NCBI GenBank assembly: GCA_017626015.1 | Contig: JAGAJO010000003.1 | Coordinates: 1 to 64,000, forward strand | Reading direction: 5' to 3' | Length of the DNA stretch: 64,000 nucleotides | DNA from: Ruminococcus sp. | GTDB taxonomy: Bacteria > Bacillota > Clostridia > Oscillospirales > Ruminococcaceae | Shown here: positions 59,942 to 64,000 of the stretch, one piece after another | Position numbering within the stretch: the first letter of the stretch is position 1 | Layout of the letters: each line of letters opens with the position of its first letter | Notes under the pieces: generated by a model | The model's database searches: none | What the model was told of the DNA's origin: nothing | The model's input: the letters and a program-made list of their open reading frames with translations, nothing else | Program-made: the position numbers and the translations under genes

Positions 59942-61147
59942 ATGAATATCGCTGTGGCACAGTCGGGCGGACCTACCTGCGCTATAAACGCTTCACTTGT
60001 GGGCGTTTTCAAGGAGGCTCTTAAGACTCCGGAAATTGACGCTGTTTTCGGTTCAATAAACGGGATCGAGGGAATAATCAACGACGAGCTTACCGATCTG
60101 AAGCTTGTCATAAAATCCAATGAGGATATGGAGCTGCTGCGGCAGACTCCTTCTACCGTTTTAGGCTCGTGCAGATATAAGCTCCCGCCGGTGGAGTATG
60201 GCGGAGAAATATATGAAAAAATACTTGCCTGCTTTGAAAGGCACCGCATACAGGCGTTTTTCTATATCGGCGGAAACGACTCTATGGATACCGTTGCAAA
60301 GCTTTCGGATTATCTTAAGGGCGCAGGCTCGGATATAAGGGTCATCGGTATCCCAAAGACCATCGACAACGATCTGCCGGTCACGGATCATACTCCGGGC
60401 TTCGGTTCGGCGGCTAAGTATGTTGCGGCAACGGTTCAGGAAATTATCCGGGACAGCTCGGTGTACTCTATTGAATCGGTAACTATAATCGAGATCATGG
60501 GAAGACATGCGGGCTGGCTTACTGCGTCTACCTGCGTGCTGAGAGCCAACGACGAGATCGCACCTCATCTTATTTATCTGCCGGAATGCGACTTTTCCGC
60601 AGAGAAGTTCCTGGAGGACGTGCGCAACCAGCAGGCAAAGTACAAGGCGGTAATTGTTGCCGTCAGTGAGGGAGTTAAGATCGCCGGAGAAAAAAGCAAG
60701 CCAGTCATGGTGGATAATTTCGGACACGAGTATCTTTCCGGTATAGGAAAAGCCCTTGAGCAGCTTGTAAGGGACAATATAGGCTGCAAGGTCCGTTCAG
60801 TGGAGCTGAACGTTATGCAGCGCTGCTCATCGCATATATGCTCCAAAACGGACATCGACGAAGCGGAGCAGATAGGAGCTGCCGGAGTAAAGGCGGCTCT
60901 TGCAGGTGAGACCGGCAAGACAATGTGCTTCAGGAGAATAAGTGATATTCCTTATGTTGTAACGGTAGAGAGTGCGGATTCTCACGAGATCGCCAATAAA
61001 GAAAAATTTTTCCCAAAGGAATGGATAAGCGCATCTGGAAACGATATCGCCCCCGAAGCTATAAAATATTTTCTCCCTCTTATTCAGGGCGACGTTAAGA
61101 TCGCAATGAAAAACGGTATGCCGGTGCATTTTAAAGTAAGAGGCTGA
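59942..61147 (+). CDS. pfp: Pyrophosphate-dependent 6-phosphofructokinase
   Basis: 401 residues with AAGGAG upstream. The N-terminal GGPTCAINASL is the PFK opening. GGNDS at 110-114 has Asp113 where ATP-dependent enzymes have Gly, and PKTIDND at 138-144 has Lys instead of Gly; both mark the PPi-dependent type. EIMGRHAGWL and the substrate residues follow. It uses PPi instead of ATP for the fructose-6-phosphate step, reversibly, common in anaerobes that save ATP. It is monocistronic. Confidence 0.93.
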   Translation: MNIAVAQSGGPTCAINASLVGVFKEALKTPEIDAVFGSINGIEGIINDELTDLKLVIKSNEDMELLRQTPSTVLGSCRYKLPPVEYGGEIYEKILACFERHRIQAFFYIGGNDSMDTVAKLSDYLKGAGSDIRVIGIPKTIDNDLPVTDHTPGFGSAAKYVAATVQEIIRDSSVYSIESVTIIEIMGRHAGWLTASTCVLRANDEIAPHLIYLPECDFSAEKFLEDVRNQQAKYKAVIVAVSEGVKIAGEKSKPVMVDNFGHEYLSGIGKALEQLVRDNIGCKVRSVELNVMQRCSSHICSKTDIDEAEQIGAAGVKAALAGETGKTMCFRRISDIPYVVTVESADSHEIANKEKFFPKEWISASGNDIAPEAIKYFLPLIQGDVKIAMKNGMPVHFKVRG

Positions 61148-61170
61148 CGATCCGGAAGAATGTTGGTTTT

Positions 61171-61208
61171 CTCCCGTACAGTCATTATTGACGTGCGGGA
61201 GGATTTTT
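61171..61208 (+). terminator. Terminator of pfp
   Basis: CTCCCGTAC / GTGCGGGAG stem then GATTTTTATT. Confidence 0.82.
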
Positions 61209-61247
61209 ATTGCTGCCGTGCAGCTGCTGATCATTGAATCTGCGGAC

Positions 61248-61276
61248 TTGACAAATATTATTTAATATTGTATAAT
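61248..61276 (+). promoter_or_regulatory. Consensus promoter of greA-lysS
   Basis: TTGACA (61248-61253), 17 bp spacer, TATAAT (61271-61276). Confidence 0.9.
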
Positions 61277-61325
61277 AATTATTTGATAGTACCGCACAGC
61301 ATATTAAGCATAGGAGTGTTGATAA

Positions 61326-61802
61326 ATGGAAATTAATAAGACGGTTTCAAAGGCAGGTTTTGCAAAGCTTCAGGAGGAAAGAGAGTATCTTGTTACTGTA
61401 AGGCGTAAGGAGGTTGCCGCAAAGCTCAAGGAGGCACGTTCTTTCGGAGACCTTTCTGAGAACGCCGAGTACGACGAGGCTAAAAACGAGCAGGCGATCC
61501 TTGAATCAAGGATCAACGAGCTGGAGATCCTTATTTCAAACGCTACGGTAGTTGAGGACGACGAGGTTTCCGTTCATGAAATAGGAGTAGGCTCATATGT
61601 AAAGCTTAAGGATCTGGAATTCAACGAGATCGAATCCCTTCAGATAGTAGGTTCTACCGAGTCGGATCCCGATAACGGCAAGATCTCGGACGAATCGCCT
61701 ATCGGCAAGGCTGCTCTTAAAAAGAAGGTAGGAGATGTTTTTGAGGTGGAGGCCCCCGCAGGAACTCTCAAGTTTGAAGTCGTTGAGATCAGCAGAGAAT
61801 AA
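61326..61802 (+). CDS. greA: Transcription elongation factor GreA
   Basis: 158 residues. A coiled-coil N-terminal domain (LQEEREYLVTVRRKEVAAKLKEARSFGDLSENAEYDEAKNEQ in outline) has the acidic tip motif DLSENAEYDEA that enters the RNA-polymerase channel. The C-terminal FKBP-like domain has the SPIGKAALKKKVGDVFEVEAP signature. It rescues backtracked polymerase. It lies 180 bp upstream of lysS, an arrangement common in Firmicutes. Confidence 0.96.
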   Translation: MEINKTVSKAGFAKLQEEREYLVTVRRKEVAAKLKEARSFGDLSENAEYDEAKNEQAILESRINELEILISNATVVEDDEVSVHEIGVGSYVKLKDLEFNEIESLQIVGSTESDPDNGKISDESPIGKAALKKKVGDVFEVEAPAGTLKFEVVEISRE

Positions 61803-61984
61803 GAATCTGTATTCATAAGAAATGTGTGCGGGTCTGCCGAAAAGATGCGTGTATTTGCTTGTGAAGACAGCTTCTGAGGAAGTATGCTTTAAGATCGGAA
61901 GGGGATAGCGGCGGCTTTGCCACGCTTGGATCAGGACGCCGTAACCTCTGATTTTAGGTGTTTTATAAGGAGAGAAATAAACAG

Positions 61985-63556
61985 ATGAGCGAGGAAATTA
62001 TAAACGGCGCTCCCGATGAGGAGCTGTCGCAGGAGGAAATAAATTCCCTTAAGAAGATAAGGATGGATAAGCTTACGGAGCTTAAGGCTGCGGGAAGAAA
62101 TCCCTTTGAGATCACTAAATATAACGTCACCGCTTCCTGTGCTGACGCTAAGGCGGAGTATGAGAGGATCGAGGCTGAATGCAGATCTCAGGCAGACGGG
62201 GACGAGGAAAAGCTCAAAGCTTTGCTGGAGGAGAACAGGATCATTGTCAGCTCTGCGGGCAGGGTAATGTCAAGACGTCTTATGGGTAAGGCAAGCTTTT
62301 TTGATCTCCGTGACAAGACGGATAAAATACAGGTTTATGTCCGCATGAACGAGGTAGGAAAGGAAGAGTTCGACCTGTTCAAAAAGGGAGATATAGGCGA
62401 TATTGTGGGCGTAGAGGGTTATGTTTTCAGAACGAAAATGGGCGAGATATCCATTCATGCCCAGTCGGTCACTCTGCTTTCCAAATCGCTTCTTCCCCTG
62501 CCGGAAAAGTGGCACGGTCTTAAGGATCAGGACACAAGATACCGTCAGAGATATACCGATCTTATCTGCAATCCAGAAGTCAAGGATACTTTTATCAAGC
62601 GTTCACAGATAATATCTTCAATAAGGAGATACCTGGACGGTCGGGGCTTTATGGAGGTTGAAACTCCTATGCTGGTATCCAACGCAGGAGGAGCTGCGGC
62701 AAGACCTTTTGAGACTCACTATAATGCTCTTGACGAGGACGTTAAGCTGAGGATCTCGTTGGAGCTATATCTTAAGCGTCTGATCGTCGGCGGACTGGAA
62801 AGGGTTTATGAGATCGGCAGGGTATTCAGAAACGAGGGCGTTGACGCACGTCACAATCCCGAGTTTACTCTTATGGAGCTTTATCAGGCATATACGGATT
62901 ATTACGGCATGATGGATCTGACTGAAAATATGTTCCGCCATGTTGCCGAAGAGGTATGCGGTACCACCTGCGTTCCTTACGGCGAATACATGATAGATCT
63001 GGGAAAGCCTTTTGAAAGAATGACCATGATAGACGCTGTGAAAAAGTATGCGGGAGTGGATTTCAGTACGGTAAAGACTACTGAGGAGGCTAAGGCTCTT
63101 GCGGACAAGTGTCACATCGAGTATGAGGAAAGACACAAGCGAGGTGATATCCTGAATTTGTTCTTTGAGGAATACGTTGAGGAGCATCTGATACAGCCGA
63201 CCTTTATCATGGATCACCCGGTCGAGATCTCGCCCCTGACCAAGAGAAAGCCTGAAGATCCCGATTATGTTGAGAGATTCGAGCTGTTCATTACCGGCAG
63301 GGAGATGTGCAACGCATACTCGGAGCTTAACGATCCCGTAGATCAGAGACAGCGTTTTGAGGAGCAGGAGGAGCTTTTGAAGCAGGGCGATGATGAAGCC
63401 AACCGTATTGACGAGGATTTCCTCCGTGCCCTTGAAATAGGAATGCCACCTACAGGAGGAATAGGCTACGGCATTGACAGACTCGTTATGCTGCTTACAA
63501 ATTCCCCCGCTATCAGGGACGTGCTTCTTTTCCCGACGATGAAGAGCTTGGATTGA
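61985..63556 (+). CDS. lysS: Lysyl-tRNA synthetase, class II
   Basis: 523 residues from the ATG at 61985 (AAGGAG further upstream at about 61970). The OB-fold anticodon domain (about 95-190) contains GRVMSRRLMGKASFFDLRD. Class II motifs follow: motif 2 with FRNEGVDARHNPEFTLMELYQAY and motif 3 with GIGYGIDRLVMLL. The end LLFPTMKSL is normal, so the gene is complete. No T-box is visible in the 180 bp before it. It may be co-transcribed with greA. An integrase gene points at it from the right. Confidence 0.97.
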   Translation: MSEEIINGAPDEELSQEEINSLKKIRMDKLTELKAAGRNPFEITKYNVTASCADAKAEYERIEAECRSQADGDEEKLKALLEENRIIVSSAGRVMSRRLMGKASFFDLRDKTDKIQVYVRMNEVGKEEFDLFKKGDIGDIVGVEGYVFRTKMGEISIHAQSVTLLSKSLLPLPEKWHGLKDQDTRYRQRYTDLICNPEVKDTFIKRSQIISSIRRYLDGRGFMEVETPMLVSNAGGAAARPFETHYNALDEDVKLRISLELYLKRLIVGGLERVYEIGRVFRNEGVDARHNPEFTLMELYQAYTDYYGMMDLTENMFRHVAEEVCGTTCVPYGEYMIDLGKPFERMTMIDAVKKYAGVDFSTVKTTEEAKALADKCHIEYEERHKRGDILNLFFEEYVEEHLIQPTFIMDHPVEISPLTKRKPEDPDYVERFELFITGREMCNAYSELNDPVDQRQRFEEQEELLKQGDDEANRIDEDFLRALEIGMPPTGGIGYGIDRLVMLLTNSPAIRDVLLFPTMKSLD

Positions 63557-63606
63557 TAAAAGTGCGTAAATACGTGGTTTTATAGGTGCTAAATCCACAT
63601 TTTTTT

Positions 63607-63631
63607 ACACCAATACACCAAATTTACACCA
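63607..63631. repeat. Short ACACCA repeats between lysS and the integrase
   Basis: ACACCA occurs three times, at 63607-63612, 63615-63620 and 63626-63631, twice as TTTACACCA. They lie in the end region of the mobile element and could be integrase arm-binding or attachment-site bases. This is an inference. Confidence 0.45.
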
Positions 63632-63664
63632 TTTTGATGCGAAAATATAATAGGGTATAATAAA

Positions 63665-63701
63665 AAATCACCGATGTGAAATCCAAGCACATCGGTGATT
63701 T
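63665..63701. terminator. Bidirectional terminator between lysS and the integrase gene
   Basis: AAATCACCGATGTG / CACATCGGTGATTT perfect 14 bp stem, with T runs on both sides. Confidence 0.9.
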
Positions 63702-63704
63702 TCT

Positions 63705-63998
63705 TTACGTGTCATCTCTGCTTTCGTCATTTAGAAAGCTTTCAAGTGCCTTAAATTCCCTCTGCTGCAGGTCTTTTGTGGCATCAGTATAGACATTCAT
63801 AGTTGTTCCGAAGTCTGCATGACCTAATACCTCCTGAATGACTTTCATGTTAACACCTGCCTCACAAAGTCTTGTGGCAAAGGTGTGTCTGAGAGAATGA
63901 CAGCTGAATCTCGGCAAAAGCGTAACGGTAGATTTACCTCTTGACTTTGATATGATATCCTCGTTGCAATCCCGGGCGATACGTCTCAGTGCCTTGTT
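63705..63998 (-). CDS. Tyrosine recombinase (phage-type integrase), C-terminal part, cut by window end
   Basis: 98 residues; the frame stays open to the window edge, so the N-terminal part lies beyond 64000. The catalytic-domain end is clear: HSLRHTFATRLCEAGVNMKVIQEVLGHADFGTTMNVYTDA, given here in outline, supplies H-x-x-R, the L-G-H box and the Tyr nucleophile (V-Y-T-D). The stop is followed by a terminator and lysS. An integrase at such an edge usually marks one end of an ICE or prophage, which would extend to the right. Confidence 0.92.
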   Translation of the reverse strand, partial: NKALRRIARDCNEDIISKSRGKSTVTLLPRFSCHSLRHTFATRLCEAGVNMKVIQEVLGHADFGTTMNVYTDATKDLQQREFKALESFLNDESRDDT

Positions 63999-64000
63999 CA

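Noticed and set aside
61803-61984. T-box leader upstream of lysS
   Set aside because: No T-box sequence, specifier-loop layout or terminator is visible in the gap.

Overview
The window looks like chromosome from a low-to-mid GC, Gram-positive anaerobe of the Oscillospiraceae, most likely Ruminococcus. The evidence is the Firmicutes gene orders rplS-lepB-rbgA-rnhB-yraN, tig-clpP-clpX and rplU-prp-rpmA, an L27 with a Prp-cleavable N-terminus, a pyrophosphate-type phosphofructokinase, a DUF1540 protein, secreted proteins with Ig-like repeats and a membrane-anchored GH5 cellulase. The genus is inferred from gene content, not from a marker-gene tree. Promoters are strikingly regular: about twenty sites fit TTGACA-N17-TATAAT or close variants.

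Layout. 1-3.8 kb: tail of a repeat surface protein, a small membrane/PstS-like operon, and a ferredoxin gene divergent from a Crp/Fnr regulator. 4-7 kb: rplM-rpsI with a structured leader, and a MutS-like ATPase. 7.1-16.5 kb is the most accessory-looking part: a secreted beta-helix protein, a YczE-type membrane protein flanked by a 24-25 bp direct repeat, an anchored GH5 cellulase, a putative metal exporter, an ECF sigma factor with a long C-terminal extension, and a six-zinc-ribbon protein with a 297 bp tandem duplication. 16.8-23.2 kb: a small orphan gene, tRNA-Thr, a nucleotidyltransferase, a histidine-kinase-like protein without the usual His, aspartate kinase, and a MerR-cupin-CMD operon with a 19 bp-spacer promoter. 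23.3-36.4 kb: the radical SAM/DUF2344 pair, rplS and the lepB-rbgA-rnhB-yraN-thrC run, a DUF1540 gene, a phosphoesterase probably starting at CTG, tig-clpP-clpX and a FlaR-like kinase. 36.4-43.5 kb: metA, a GNAT enzyme, a probable ~185 nt non-coding RNA, glyA, two orphan genes, rarA and an M50 protease/TPR fusion. 43.5-51.3 kb (minus strand): GNAT-radA, then rplU-prp-rpmA, three tandem membrane-protein paralogs, and obgE-mrnC-yebC. 51.3-63.7 kb: glpK, ppk (with an A10 tract at its 3' end), a galK-trmB operon, a YjbR-like gene, an SH3 protein, pfp, greA and lysS. The right edge cuts an integrase gene, so a mobile element probably starts there.

Most of the window is housekeeping: translation (rplM, rpsI, rplS, rplU, rpmA, rbgA, obgE, lysS, tRNA-Thr, trmB, prp, mrnC), protein quality control and export (tig, clpP, clpX, two signal peptidases), DNA maintenance (radA, rarA, rnhB, MutS-like), aspartate-family amino acids (aspartate kinase, thrC, metA) and central carbon (pfp, glpK, galK, glyA). 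I see no complete defence island, CRISPR array or biosynthetic cluster. The best candidates for something new are the minus-strand RNA at about 38.18-38.37 kb, the RNA or attenuated leader at 23.37-23.45 kb, the sigma factor with its unexplained domain, the membrane-protein triplet inside a ribosome-assembly gene run, and several apparent non-AUG starts or frameshift signals.
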